A DNA stretch of 60,774 bases from CAZUVM01 sp964623885 (GCA_964623885.1 CAZUVM010000197.1:1-60774); one strand, 5' to 3'; counted from the stretch's first letter, positions 9,388-18,705 are shown. A program made the numbers and translations. The notes: generated by a model not told the origin, from the sequence alone.

Positions 9388-9443
9388 GTGAATAACTTAA
9401 GCGCCCCCGGCGGCAAGATCAAAACCGGAGCTAAGTCACGGTT

Positions 9444-11276
9444 TCAGGTACTGGAACGCGTTTGCGCGGCCAGCGGCTCGCGGCCAATCACAAAGATTGC
9501 TAAATCCGCATTGCGGTTCGGATCCTCGAACACTTCTTTCCCGGCCTCGGTATCGAGCGCGATGCGTTTGTGCACGCGAATACCTTTCGTGCGGCAGAAC
9601 TCTTCGAAATCGGCGATCGTGAAGAAACGAATATTGGGCGTGTTATACCACTCATATGGCAGCACGCCGCCCGATTTTGGTGCGCGGCCCTCTTCGGCCA
9701 GCATGCGGCGGAGCGGGTGATACGCAAAATTGGGGATGCTCACGATACAAGTGCTGCCCACGCGGAGCATCTCAGTCAGCACGCCCTCGACGTCATAGAC
9801 TGCCTGCAATGTGCGGGAGAGCAGCACGCAATCAAATTCACCGGTGCCGAACGGCCCCAGGCCCTTGTTCAGATCAGCATGGACCACATCCAACCCGCGC
9901 CCAACGCATGTCAAAATGTTGTTTTCATCCAATTCCACACCGACCAGACGCCGGTGGTTTCCCTGGCGAAGCCGGGCCAGTAATCCGCCTGAGCCGCAGC
10001 CCAAATCGAGTACGCTGGCTCCCGGCGGCACCAGTTCCACAATCCGGTCGTAGTCCAGCCGGTGTTGGCGGAAAATGCTCATCGGCCCGTGCGGCCCGTC
10101 TTCCAGCGGCGCGGCGGTTTCCGTTGTGCCCAGGTTGCCAAGGAAGGCGCGCGTCATTTCTCCGTAAACCTTGAAATCGTCTTCCAGCAGGAAGGCGTCG
10201 TGACCACATCCGCTTTGAACATTGCAATAGCTGACGGGCGCGTGGTTGGCCAGCAGCGCATTCACGATGTCCCGCGATTGCGAGGGAGGGAAAAGCCAAT
10301 CACTCGAAAAGCTCGCGACCAGCCAACGGCAAGTCGCCGGTCGAAAGGCGTCCGCCAGTTTTTCCGGACTGTCCCCCAGGTCAAACAGGTCCATCGCCAG
10401 CGAGAGCTTGATGTAGCTGTTGGCATCGAACCGTTCGACGAATTTCGCCCCCTGGTAACCGAGATAAGATCCCACCGAAAACTTCTTCTCGAACTCGACT
10501 GCTACGTCGCGGGGTTGCAGGCGGTCAACCTCAAATTTTTCGGTCATGGCTTCCGGAGAAAGGTAGGTGATGTGGGCGATCATTCGCGCCAGAGCCAAAC
10601 CAACCGAGGGTCCTTGGGGTTTGTTATAATACTGCCCATTGTAGAAATGCGGGTCGCGGAGGATTGCATTGCGTCCCACCACATCAAATGCCAGAGCCTG
10701 TGAGGTGAGCCTTGATGAAGTGGCCAGAGCCACCACGCCGCGCACGCGGTTTGGAAACCGGATCGCCCAGGTAAGCGCCTGGTGCCCGCCGAGTGAACCG
10801 CCAACCACTGCCAACAGTTGGTTGATGTTCAAATGATCCATCAACCGGGCCTGGACTTCGACCATATCGGCGACCGAGACTGTAGGAAAGTCATCTCCGT
10901 AAGGTTTGCCCGTAATAGGATTCAGGCTTCCAGGTCCGGTTGTGCCGCGGCAGCCGCCCAACAAATTCGGGCACACCACAAAAAGCCGATCGGTATCGAT
11001 CGGTTTGCCAGGGCCTACCATGATCTCCCACCAACCCGGATCATCTTCCGGGGTATGGCGAGCGACATGGGAATCACCGCTGATGGCGTGGCATACCAAC
11101 ACGGCATTGTCACGGGCGGCGTTCAGCGAGCCGTACGTCTCGTAGGCTACTGTGACAGTGGGCAAATGACCGCCCTTCTGCAGGTCCAGCGGCTCGGCAA
11201 AAGTCACCGACTGCGCATACCGTAGCGGTCGGGCATGCCGCACACTGTCGCTGCTCTGGAAAACTGTTGTGCTCAC
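9444..11276 (-). CDS. metX: Homoserine O-acyltransferase (MetX) fused to MetW methyltransferase-like domain
   Basis: About 610 aa from the GTG at 11276, which has AAGGG upstream; in-frame ATG codons at 11309 and 11321 are alternatives. Residues ~20-375 are MetX: alpha/beta hydrolase with VAYETYGSLN, the nucleophile Ser161 in VVGGSLGGHQ, the Asp in SDWLFPPSQ and the His in GCGHDAFLLED. Residues ~405-595 are MetW: SVLDLGCGSGG, LLSRTLQAVYDVEGVL, and VSIPNFAYHPLRRML. MetX makes O-acetyl- or O-succinyl-homoserine for methionine synthesis; MetW is normally a separate neighbouring gene needed by or associated with MetX. Here both are one open frame with no stop between them. Likely first gene of an operon with the small protease and thrC. 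Confidence 0.92.
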   Translation of the reverse strand: MSTTVFQSSDSVRHARPLRYAQSVTFAEPLDLQKGGHLPTVTVAYETYGSLNAARDNAVLVCHAISGDSHVARHTPEDDPGWWEIMVGPGKPIDTDRLFVVCPNLLGGCRGTTGPGSLNPITGKPYGDDFPTVSVADMVEVQARLMDHLNINQLLAVVGGSLGGHQALTWAIRFPNRVRGVVALATSSRLTSQALAFDVVGRNAILRDPHFYNGQYYNKPQGPSVGLALARMIAHITYLSPEAMTEKFEVDRLQPRDVAVEFEKKFSVGSYLGYQGAKFVERFDANSYIKLSLAMDLFDLGDSPEKLADAFRPATCRWLVASFSSDWLFPPSQSRDIVNALLANHAPVSYCNVQSGCGHDAFLLEDDFKVYGEMTRAFLGNLGTTETAAPLEDGPHGPMSIFRQHRLDYDRIVELVPPGASVLDLGCGSGGLLARLRQGNHRRLVGVELDENNILTCVGRGLDVVHADLNKGLGPFGTGEFDCVLLSRTLQAVYDVEGVLTEMLRVGSTCIVSIPNFAYHPLRRMLAEEGRAPKSGGVLPYEWYNTPNIRFFTIADFEEFCRTKGIRVHKRIALDTEAGKEVFEDPNRNADLAIFVIGREPLAAQTRSST

Positions 11277-11427
11277 TAGAGAACCGCCCTTGTACTCGGG
11301 AAACAGCATGAAAGCGAGCATAAATCCCCATCGCTTGGGCCAAATATGGGCAAACCTGATGTCAGCTCTACGCTTGACGCTAGCCGCCGCGCAGGCCCAA
11401 AGTGAAGAGGTTAACGAATCGGCGGGA

Positions 11428-12234
11428 ATGAACCAGTTTCGAACACAGAAATCAGATCGGAACCGCGCGTTTACTCTGATAGAGCTCCTGCTCGTTATAG
11501 CCGTGATCGCGATTCTGGCAGCGTTACTGCTGCCGGCGCTGGCTTCGGGAAAAAGAAAGGCTAAAGAGGTTCAATGCCGAAACAATGTTCGGCAATTAAC
11601 GCTGGCCAGTTCGATATACGCAACCGACAGCGGCTCTCATGCGGCTTACTATTATGCCGACGATACGAACGCCCTCTGGATGGGCATGGGCCGCTACTAC
11701 GGAAACCAGAAACAAATTCTGATTTGCCCGCTGACGCATAATCCTCCTACTCGGCCAGATCTGAGCGGCACAGCGGATCTCACTTGGGCTTGGGCAGGCC
11801 CTATGGGAGGGGCGAACAGTCTATACGTCGGCAGTTACGCACTGAATGGATGGCTTTACGACAAAGCCACCTACGCCGGCGCCGCCCATCCTGACTTCAT
11901 GATGAGCAAGCAATCGTTCATCCAGAAACCTTCGCAAACACCGGCCTTCCTGGATTCAGTCTGGGTGGATCTCTGGCCGTTGGAAACCGATCCCCCATCG
12001 GATGATCTCTATGATGGCATGACTGGGCACGAAGGCATGCCGCGCTGCACCATCGCGCGTCACGGCTTCGCCGATCCGGCCAACGCGCCGCGTGTCTTTG
12101 ATACGACGCGCCGATTGCCTGGCTCAATCGTCATTGGCATGGCCGACGGCCACGTGGATATGGTCAAACTCGAGAACCTCTGGCAATGTTACTGGCACTT
12201 GAACTGGGTGCCGCCGGCCTCGCGTCCTCAATGA
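11428..12234 (+). CDS. Prepilin-type N-terminal cleavage/methylation domain protein
   Basis: 268 aa from ATG 11428 (preceded by GGCGGGA); a longer frame from 11269 would overlap the divergent metX start and is less likely. The type IV prepilin signal is textbook: RAFTLIELLLVIAVIAILAALLLPAL, with cleavage expected before the Phe and Glu at +5. The rest is the large globular domain common in Verrucomicrobiota and Planctomycetota, ending in GMADGHVDMVKLENLW, a variant of the H-x9-DG motif. Its function in these phyla is largely unknown; it is probably a pseudopilin-like surface or secretion protein. The next gene begins at or just behind its stop. Confidence 0.88.
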   Translation: MNQFRTQKSDRNRAFTLIELLLVIAVIAILAALLLPALASGKRKAKEVQCRNNVRQLTLASSIYATDSGSHAAYYYADDTNALWMGMGRYYGNQKQILICPLTHNPPTRPDLSGTADLTWAWAGPMGGANSLYVGSYALNGWLYDKATYAGAAHPDFMMSKQSFIQKPSQTPAFLDSVWVDLWPLETDPPSDDLYDGMTGHEGMPRCTIARHGFADPANAPRVFDTTRRLPGSIVIGMADGHVDMVKLENLWQCYWHLNWVPPASRPQ

Positions 12235-12245
12235 AGAGGGACACA

Positions 12246-13124
12246 ATGACAACGAGTGCCAATCCAGAGCAATCCAGTCGCGCCACAGTTTCCGCAACAC
12301 CAGCTTCATCGAATCGCGGATCATCGGCCGGGTTCGGCAATCTCAAGCGGGCTCTCTTTGGCGCGCTTCTGTTGGTTCTAGTTGCGATTGCGATCCTGGT
12401 GAAGTTGAGGTTCTTCCCTTCTCTAAGTGAGGAATACTTCGCACTGAATGAGCGCAATTTGAAGCAGGTCAGCTCGGGCCTGGTGGTGGTGCGCCCGACC
12501 CGTTTCGCTAAATCTCACTTCAATGGTACCGTCTCAACTGCAGTGACAGTCGCTGGAAAACCAGTTCCACGAATCATGGGTCGCAATGTCAGCTTCAAGG
12601 ACCTAATGGCCATAGCCTACGGCCATAGCACCGCCAGCATCGCTCTGCCGGCGGACGCGCCTCAAACGAATTTCGATTTTATTGTTACCGCTCGCGGCAA
12701 TCCCAATGAGAAGCTGCAGGAAGCTATCCGCAAAAAATTGGGATTTGTGGCCCGCGTCGAACCGCATGAGGCTGAGGTGATAGCGGTCAAGGTCGAGGAT
12801 CCAAACGCTCCCCAACTAGCGGTCAGCGAAGCTGGTGGCAAACAGAATGTCGAGTTTCACGATGGCAAGCTCTGCTTTACGCACATCCAATTGAGCTCGT
12901 TGAGCGCCAGCCTCGAACAAGTGCTCGGCTCACCAGTTGTCGACAAGACAGCTCTTACTAATTATTTCGATTTTTGTGTGCCTTGGAGTGTGGAGGCTCA
13001 GCGTCAACTGCAAAGCCGCGCTACCGCCAGGCCTCTGGTCGAAAGAATCCTTCATGACCTGGGACTTGCTTTGAAGCCGGACACTGCTCCGATTCCCATG
13101 CTGGTAGTTAAAAGGTCGGATTAG
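12246..13124 (+). CDS. TIGR03435/DUF3738-like membrane-anchored protein
   Basis: 292 aa from ATG 12246, which has AGAGGG five bases upstream; an ATG at 12231 overlapping the previous stop as ATGA is the alternative. One membrane segment (ALFGALLLVLVAIAILVKL) follows a Ser-rich N-terminus. The outer part resembles the TIGR03435 family of soil Acidobacteria and Verrucomicrobiota: FKDLMAIAYG, FDFIVTARG, the internal FHDGKLCFTHIQLSSLSASLEQVLGSPVVDKT and the ending IPMLVVKRSD. The family has no proven function. It appears co-transcribed with the prepilin-like gene and with the phosphoesterase 11 bases downstream. Confidence 0.7.
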   Translation: MTTSANPEQSSRATVSATPASSNRGSSAGFGNLKRALFGALLLVLVAIAILVKLRFFPSLSEEYFALNERNLKQVSSGLVVVRPTRFAKSHFNGTVSTAVTVAGKPVPRIMGRNVSFKDLMAIAYGHSTASIALPADAPQTNFDFIVTARGNPNEKLQEAIRKKLGFVARVEPHEAEVIAVKVEDPNAPQLAVSEAGGKQNVEFHDGKLCFTHIQLSSLSASLEQVLGSPVVDKTALTNYFDFCVPWSVEAQRQLQSRATARPLVERILHDLGLALKPDTAPIPMLVVKRSD

Positions 13125-13135
13125 GTCAATCGTTT

Positions 13136-14872
13136 ATGCTAAGACTTAGGCTCAAACTGCTATTCTTGGTATTGGCATGCGGCCAATCTCTGGCGGGCCA
13201 GTTTGAATTCGTCGTGATCGGGGATACTCGTCCACGGTTTGAAAGCGAAAACTTCCGGCAGTTCGAACGCCTAATCCCCAAAATCAATGCTGCCAATCCG
13301 GCTCTCGTCGTAAACCTGGGGGATCTGATTTACGGCTATGGCCCCGCAGGCAAAGCGAGCCAGTGGGGCAAATACGGTTTGGTTATAAAAGCCATCGCCG
13401 CCCCGTATTACCAGGTGCCCGGAAACCACGACACTCATTCAAAAGACGCTCGCCGTATTTATGGCCAACGCTTCAAAAAATTCTATCAGTCCTTCGATTA
13501 CGGTAACTGCCATTTCACACTGCTGGATAATACCGAAAACGAGCGCTGGGGATACCTGGGACCGGATCAACTCGATTGGCTGGAACGCGATTTGAATTCG
13601 ACCTCCGCTCGCCTGGTCTTCGTATTTCTCCATTTTCCTATCTGGGAGCCCGAAGGACTGGCGCCTGAGTACCATGAATTTTGGGCGCAAAAACTGCACC
13701 CGCTTTTCAAGCAACACAGGGTGCGGGCCGTATTTGGTGGCCATTATCATACTTATGGGCCAACCCGCGAATTTGACGGAATCCGCTATTTCATCACTGG
13801 CGGCGGCGGCGCTGAGTTGCGGCCGGAATATCGGAAATCAGGCGGTGACTATCACTTCGTGAAAGTCCGCGTTGAAGATGACACGTTCGATGTGCAGATC
13901 GTCACCGAAAACGGCGTGTTGGCCGATCCTGAGGCCGATTTAATGGGCGGACTGCAGTTTGCTTCAAGGCATGTCTCGCGCATTGGCATCAAGCTCGGTG
14001 CAACGGGCTTGAGTGCGGATATCCCCTTCACTGTCTCCATCGAGAACCCGTATCCGGACTCCTTGAGCGGCGGCGCACAGTGGCTGCTGGACGAAAGCGA
14101 ATTTCAAGTCGAGCCGCGAGCAGTCGAAATCCATATCCCTTCCAAATCGAGGCACGCCTATGATTTTCACCTCCACGCGCTGCATGCCGCAGCTAATTTG
14201 GAGTCGCTCCCGCGGCTCGAATTCAACGTGGTCTCAGGGGGCAAGCGCCACCGCTTCCATCGCGAGGTCCGCGTTCTTGACCCGGTACGAACACAGTTTC
14301 GAGCCAAGCCACCTCTAATCGATGGCGACCTTGCGGACTGGGAGGATGTTTCACCGCTCAATTTCGGGCATGTTGGATTTGCCAGCTTGCGTACAGCATA
14401 CGATGACCAAAACCTATACTTTGCGATCACAACCCCCGCGTGTGACTCCGCAGAAGCTACGGAAACGAGGTTCCCCGATATGCTCCAAATCGGAATGGCA
14501 CGCGGTCAAAGTCCCACCGATTTTGGTGGCGATTTGCTTCGGCTTGGATTCGATTTCGGCTCGCAAACGCTGCTAAACCGCACCTCGGGACTCAGGACCC
14601 CTACGGCCGTCCCCGGCGCACGGAGTGCTTTTCGGGTGGCTGGCGGGCGCGCCGTTTATGAGTTCAGTTTACCGCTGCGCTTGCTCAAGGGGATGCACGC
14701 TGGCCCGGGTCACACGGTAGTTGCGGACGTATCTTTTCCCATTACCGAAAATGACATTGAGGTGGACTCAGAACCACCAGCCAACACCTTCTCATATCGC
14801 GTCCGCTTTGGGAATGACTCGTTGGTTCCGGTGTATTTCGTGGAGCTCAGTTTCGAGAACAAACCTTTGTGA
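13136..14872 (+). CDS. Secreted calcineurin-like phosphoesterase with C-terminal CBM9-like domain
   Basis: 578 aa with a signal peptide (LLFLVLACGQSLAG). The dinuclear metal site is complete: VVIGDTR (D30), NLGDLIYG (D63), VPGNHDTH (N97/H98), FLHFPIW and GGHYHTYG. After about residue 385 a second domain starts (PPLIDGDLADWEDVSPL, then YDDQNLYFAI), which is typical of CBM9-like/DOMON-type carbohydrate-binding folds. It is probably an extracytoplasmic phosphodiesterase or phosphatase tethered to a sugar surface; the substrate is unknown. It begins 11 bases after the TIGR03435-like gene and ends convergently 9 bases from the response regulator. Confidence 0.85.
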   Translation: MLRLRLKLLFLVLACGQSLAGQFEFVVIGDTRPRFESENFRQFERLIPKINAANPALVVNLGDLIYGYGPAGKASQWGKYGLVIKAIAAPYYQVPGNHDTHSKDARRIYGQRFKKFYQSFDYGNCHFTLLDNTENERWGYLGPDQLDWLERDLNSTSARLVFVFLHFPIWEPEGLAPEYHEFWAQKLHPLFKQHRVRAVFGGHYHTYGPTREFDGIRYFITGGGGAELRPEYRKSGGDYHFVKVRVEDDTFDVQIVTENGVLADPEADLMGGLQFASRHVSRIGIKLGATGLSADIPFTVSIENPYPDSLSGGAQWLLDESEFQVEPRAVEIHIPSKSRHAYDFHLHALHAAANLESLPRLEFNVVSGGKRHRFHREVRVLDPVRTQFRAKPPLIDGDLADWEDVSPLNFGHVGFASLRTAYDDQNLYFAITTPACDSAEATETRFPDMLQIGMARGQSPTDFGGDLLRLGFDFGSQTLLNRTSGLRTPTAVPGARSAFRVAGGRAVYEFSLPLRLLKGMHAGPGHTVVADVSFPITENDIEVDSEPPANTFSYRVRFGNDSLVPVYFVELSFENKPL

Positions 14873-14881
14873 GACAACTTC

Positions 14882-15280
14882 TCAATTGGCAGGTGCCGCG
14901 GCAGGCTTGAGTGCTTTTTGGATTTCCACAAGCAATTGTTTGGGACTGAACGGTTTAGTCAGAAACGCGGTTGCATTGTAGGCTTGCGCAAATTCAGCAC
15001 ATGCCCGGTGATCAGCGGCGCTCGTGATCATGATTACCGGAATTGCCTTCGTCGCCTCCTCGCTTTGTAATCGCCGCAGTGCCGTTAGACCTGTGGTCGC
15101 CGGCATATGGATGTCCATCACGATAATTTGAGGCTTTTCCCGCTGCACCAGCTCGACAGCTTCTTCGCCATCGCGCGCAAGGACGACCGAGTACCCTGCC
15201 TCTCTCAAATGGCGCCCGTACAGCTCCCGAATGATTCCATCGTCGTCCGCCAACACCACTTTGGCCGTCGCTGTGTCCAT
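14882..15280 (-). CDS. Single-domain response regulator
   Basis: 132 aa made only of a receiver domain. Acidic residues D12-D14 (LADDDG), the phospho-acceptor D56 (IIVMDIHMP), T86 (VIMITSAAD) and K109 (FLTKPF) are all present. No output domain and no kinase gene nearby, so it belongs to the CheY/Spo0F-like stand-alone class and its partners cannot be named. An Ala/Pro-rich tail ends the protein. It converges with the phosphoesterase and lies 71 bases downstream of the FAD/Rieske gene on the same strand. Confidence 0.92.
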   Translation of the reverse strand: MDTATAKVVLADDDGIIRELYGRHLREAGYSVVLARDGEEAVELVQREKPQIIVMDIHMPATTGLTALRRLQSEEATKAIPVIMITSAADHRACAEFAQAYNATAFLTKPFSPKQLLVEIQKALKPAAAPAN

Positions 15281-15351
15281 TGCGGCCAGACTAGGTGGTA
15301 TTCAGTTGGGTGGCAATACTCGAACAGACGCGCAGTCGTTCGAGTCTTCAA

Positions 15352-16887
15352 TTAAGCTGCCCTGCGCAGCTCGGACCACGTGAGCTTCTCAAGCGGCTCT
15401 TCCGCAGGTCCGGCCAACACTTCGCCCGACGGTTTGAAGCGCGAACCGTGGCAGGGGCAGTCCCACGTTTTGTCCGCCGCGTTCCACTGGACTATGCACC
15501 CAAGGTGTGTGCAAACTGGCGAGCAGAGATTGACTTTGCCTGTCTCATCACGGTACGCGGCTGTCTTTTTGCCTTCTATTCGCAAGATTTTGCCTTCGCC
15601 AATTTTTAAATTGTCAATCGAACCAGCCTCTGCGCCGGCCAGGCGGTCCCGTAGCAGATAATAGGGATAGTCGAGATTCTCCGTGAGCAAACGCCACGTT
15701 CCGCCGTGGAACTTCTTTCGAGTAACAGCGAACAGATCGAACCACGGATTTTTTCGTTTGAGATAGCGGTCGCGCGCCATCATAGCCGCCAGCGTGCCCA
15801 GGGTGAACCCATTGCCGCAAAACCCGGTGGCGATGAATTGCTGGCCCGCGCTTTCGCCGATGAATGGCAGCCCGTCATTCGTCTCCACGACCTGTCCCAG
15901 CCACCGGTGTTGGATTTCCGCCGTTGGGAGGAATTCTTTCAGCTTTTGCTCCAACGCCATGAACACTTGGCGCGAATCCTGTTCCTGGCCTGTTTTATAA
16001 TCCTTGCCGCCAAAAATGATGTAGTCGTGGTTGGGATGATGGTCCACGCGCAGATAATAATATGGATCGGTGGTGTCCCAGAACAACGCTTCGGGCAATG
16101 CGCCGGAGGGTATCTTTGCACCTATTACATAACTGGTATAAAGCGAAAGTTTGGTCTGGAACAACGTAGCGCGCACTAAAGTGTTTTTGCCCATTAAAGG
16201 GTTGTGCGTTGCGATGATGAGATAATGACACTTAATCTTGTATTGCCCTGCATGCACCTGAAGAGGATCGGCATCAATTTGTTCAGCTTCGGTGTTTTCG
16301 AACACGTAGCTGCCATCCCCTGGAATGGATTGCACTAACGGCGCGAGATATTTCAGCGGATGAAATTTGGCCTGATGCTCAAACCGCACACCAGGTCGAT
16401 GCGCATAGGGGACTTTCTCCACGAACTCGGTTTTGAGCCCCAATTCGGCTGCCAGTTTCGCGTCATCCTGCAGTGACTCGCGATCCGCATTGCCGTCGCG
16501 CTCGAGCGAGCCGTGCAGATACCCGGGCACCCAGGCAAACTCGCAGTTGATCCCTTTGTCCCGCACAATCGCCGAGATCTGGTCCATCGCCGCAAACCCC
16601 GCCTCCCAGAATGCTTTTGCTCCCTCGCGGCCCCAAACTTTCACGAGCCGATGAAGCCGCTCGTCGGTGACCGCCGTCAGGTGCGCCGTCGTGCCGCCAG
16701 TATCAGCACCGGCACAACGTTGGCGCTCCAACAGCGCCACTTTGACTCCCGCCTGCTTCAACAAATAGGCGGCAGTAATACCGGTCAGTCCGCCTCCGAT
16801 GACGACAACTTCAGTCTCGAGATCGTGAGTTAGCGATTCGAATTGGGGGAGCGTTGCCGAAGCGTGCCAATATGATTTTGTATCCAC
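15352..16887 (-). CDS. FAD-dependent oxidoreductase with C-terminal Rieske [2Fe-2S] domain
   Basis: 511 aa. The N-terminal dinucleotide motif is VVVIGGGLTGITAAYLLKQ at about 27-45, followed by a DAO-type fold (GTTAHLTAVTDERLHRL; TGFCGNGFTLGTLAA near the C-terminal half). The last 60 residues are a Rieske domain: CTHLGC and, 13 residues later, CPCHGSRF supply the two Cys-His pairs. Such fusions are frequent in soil bacteria and are presumed to oxidise an amine or amino-acid-like substrate with the Rieske cluster passing electrons on. The substrate is unknown. No signal peptide seen, so cytoplasmic. Confidence 0.9.
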   Translation of the reverse strand: MDTKSYWHASATLPQFESLTHDLETEVVVIGGGLTGITAAYLLKQAGVKVALLERQRCAGADTGGTTAHLTAVTDERLHRLVKVWGREGAKAFWEAGFAAMDQISAIVRDKGINCEFAWVPGYLHGSLERDGNADRESLQDDAKLAAELGLKTEFVEKVPYAHRPGVRFEHQAKFHPLKYLAPLVQSIPGDGSYVFENTEAEQIDADPLQVHAGQYKIKCHYLIIATHNPLMGKNTLVRATLFQTKLSLYTSYVIGAKIPSGALPEALFWDTTDPYYYLRVDHHPNHDYIIFGGKDYKTGQEQDSRQVFMALEQKLKEFLPTAEIQHRWLGQVVETNDGLPFIGESAGQQFIATGFCGNGFTLGTLAAMMARDRYLKRKNPWFDLFAVTRKKFHGGTWRLLTENLDYPYYLLRDRLAGAEAGSIDNLKIGEGKILRIEGKKTAAYRDETGKVNLCSPVCTHLGCIVQWNAADKTWDCPCHGSRFKPSGEVLAGPAEEPLEKLTWSELRRAA

Positions 16888-17003
16888 GCGTCTCCTTTCC
16901 TGGCGATTCCTCGCAAAGCTTAATTAGAACTTAACTTTGCGCGCGCTTTCCAGCAAATCGCCACGCGTGGGCATTTCACCCGGCTTTACACCTGCTTGAC
17001 CGC

Positions 17004-17462
17004 ATGCGAGGCGAACTTATGAGGGATAATTCGCATTTGCCTGGCAAAAGTTGCGTCGGTTTCCGCGATCGATTCCGTTTCTGTGCTTACTGGGTGGCTC
17101 AGGCAGTCGGCTCGCCTTGGGCGTTCCTGATCGCCTGCTTAACGGTTGTGGTGTGGGGCGCTACCGGGCCGTTGTTTCACTTCTCAGATACATGGCAACT
17201 GGTGATTAACACCAGCACCACCATCGTCACTTTTCTCATTGTGTTCCTGATCCAGAACACACAAAACCGGGACAGCAAGGCGCTCCACCTTAAGCTGGAT
17301 GAGCTCTTGCGCGCCGTGAGCGGAGCGCGAACAAGTCTGGTCAACCTCGAGAGCTTAAGTGACGAGGATCTTGAGCGCCTGCAAAAGCAATTCGAGCGCC
17401 TGGAACGGCTGGCCCGGCGCGCTGAAGTCGCCAAGGCCTCGGCTGCTCCGCCCAGAGCCTGA
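17004..17462 (+). CDS. Low-affinity iron permease family protein
   Basis: 152 aa (ATG 17004; ATG 17019 is an alternative). Two membrane segments lie at about 32-52 and 58-80 (WAFLIACLTVVVWGATGP; TSTTIVTFLIVFLIQNTQNRD), and the QNTQNRD...LHLKLDELLRA stretch is diagnostic of the family named after yeast Fet4 (pfam04120). The C-terminal third is a charged helical region, possibly coiled coil. Bacterial members are short and their transport activity is unproven, so iron transport is by family name only. A ferritin lies 10 kb away but there is no direct linkage. Confidence 0.8.
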   Translation: MRGELMRDNSHLPGKSCVGFRDRFRFCAYWVAQAVGSPWAFLIACLTVVVWGATGPLFHFSDTWQLVINTSTTIVTFLIVFLIQNTQNRDSKALHLKLDELLRAVSGARTSLVNLESLSDEDLERLQKQFERLERLARRAEVAKASAAPPRA

Positions 17463-17525
17463 ACAAACTCTTGCGGGAGAATAGGGTTGGTATTGCCGGA
17501 CCGCCAGTGCATCATTTTGTTGATG

Positions 17526-17717
17526 ATGCGGTTCAGCGACAATCCACCTCCGACTCGCGCCAGACGGCGGTACACCTGGCCGTGGTTCGTGTTAGGCGGG
17601 CTTGTGCTGGCGGTGCTCCTCGCAATTCTGTGGGTCAGCCATGAAGTTGAGCGCACACGTCGCTTGCGACAGTGGAATCAACCGATGTCGCAGGAGACAA
17701 CCAATGGACGACCTTAG
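17526..17717 (+). CDS. Small single-pass membrane protein, unknown
   Basis: 63 aa from ATG 17526 (a TTG at 17487 would add 13 residues). It has an Arg-rich N-terminus, one strong membrane segment (WFVLGGLVLAVLLAILWVS) and a charged polar tail. I do not recognise a family. It follows the iron-permease-like gene by 63 bases on the same strand and is followed by a terminator-like hairpin, so it may be the last gene of that unit. Confidence 0.45.
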   Translation: MRFSDNPPPTRARRRYTWPWFVLGGLVLAVLLAILWVSHEVERTRRLRQWNQPMSQETTNGRP

Positions 17718-17732
17718 CCTCGACCACTTAAG

Positions 17733-17770
17733 ACCACTCGGCAGTGGCTAAGACAGAGCTGCCGAGCGGT
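17733..17770. terminator. Probable bidirectional terminator
   Basis: CTCGGCAG at 17737-17744 pairs with CTGCCGAG at 17759-17766, extending to a 12-bp stem with one mismatch. It lies between two converging genes (ends at 17717 and 17787) and is followed by an A/T-rich stretch. A copy of a dispersed palindrome is the alternative explanation. Confidence 0.5.
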
Positions 17771-17786
17771 TACGATAAAATATTCT

Positions 17787-18509
17787 TCAGCTCGCCAACT
17801 TTTTGCTGGCTTCTTCCGGTACGGCGACTTTCGTCGAGCCGACATCTTTAATTTCGACAGTTGTAGTCCGGTTAACGTCCCGGTCGTTCCCATTGAATGA
17901 AACGGTGCCTTGAACATTGAACTCGTATTTGGTCAGCGTTCCGTCTTTGACCCAGAATTTGGCAGTACCTTTGGCGCCGCTAATGTCGGGTCCTCCTCCG
18001 CCCCCCTGCCGACCGCGGAAACGCAGGAGCTCTTTTGCGCCCGCTTCAGTCAGGTCGCCGCTATATACGCCATCAGCCATCTTCACATCCTTGGTCTTCT
18101 CGGCCAATTCCTGGGCCTGCTCCGCTGGCGTTTTATAGTTTCTTAGCATGAATGAGGCAAAGCGTACCGGCCCTTCTTCATCTGCGGCTTCGGTCATTGA
18201 TTTCCAGCCCGAATCGGCTTTGATAGCGGCTTTGTCGCCCTTAAGCACAGCCTCCCAGGTGTTTTCGCCGCCGGTGATTGAGAGCGAGGTGGCACCACCT
18301 TTTTCGGTTTTACCTTCCACCGGTCCGGGGCGGAAACGCCCGCCGCCGCCACCTCCACCCGGCGTGGACACCGTTGTCTTCCAGCTATAGTTGGGCTGGT
18401 CGGCTAGTTTCTTCGTGGCTGCCTTCACCTCGTCCTGAGGATTGGAGTCTGCCGCCACGAGTGATCCCGCCAACAGCACGAGCATGCTCGCCAAAACATT
18501 TCGCTTCAT
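17787..18509 (-). CDS. Secreted protein of unknown function
   Basis: 240 aa with a clear signal peptide (MKRNVLASMLVLLAGSLVAA). Two Gly-rich linkers (GGGGGGGRF near 51 and RQGGGGGPD near 168) separate beta-rich parts. Segments such as ENTWEAVLKGDKAAIKADSGWKSM and AKFWVKDGTLTKYEFNVQG recall lipoprotein-carrier (LolA/LppX)-like or outer-membrane-stress proteins that read a sugar or lipid substrate, but the similarity is only in pattern. No catalytic motif is seen. It stands alone, convergent with the small membrane protein gene and divergent from the PLP enzyme gene. Confidence 0.7.
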   Translation of the reverse strand: MKRNVLASMLVLLAGSLVAADSNPQDEVKAATKKLADQPNYSWKTTVSTPGGGGGGGRFRPGPVEGKTEKGGATSLSITGGENTWEAVLKGDKAAIKADSGWKSMTEAADEEGPVRFASFMLRNYKTPAEQAQELAEKTKDVKMADGVYSGDLTEAGAKELLRFRGRQGGGGGPDISGAKGTAKFWVKDGTLTKYEFNVQGTVSFNGNDRDVNRTTTVEIKDVGSTKVAVPEEASKKLAS

Positions 18510-18705
18510 AACTTTACTCTTTGGATTGATTGATTTGGATTTTCAGACCCTGCAACTGCTTTGTCCTTTTCCCGTAATCGGAAGTCATTGTCGAGCCAAA
18601 AGAATCCACTACAAATGGGCCTGCCCGGTTGGCTAATTCCGGTTAATCCCAGGCAATCCCGTTATTGTCTGAAAGCCGTAAATCCGCATAATCGTACCCA
18701 GCCAA

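Noticed and set aside
18510..18705. SAM riboswitch upstream of the trans-sulfuration enzyme
   Set aside because: The conserved SAM-I core and K-turn sequence could not be found here or upstream of metX-metW.
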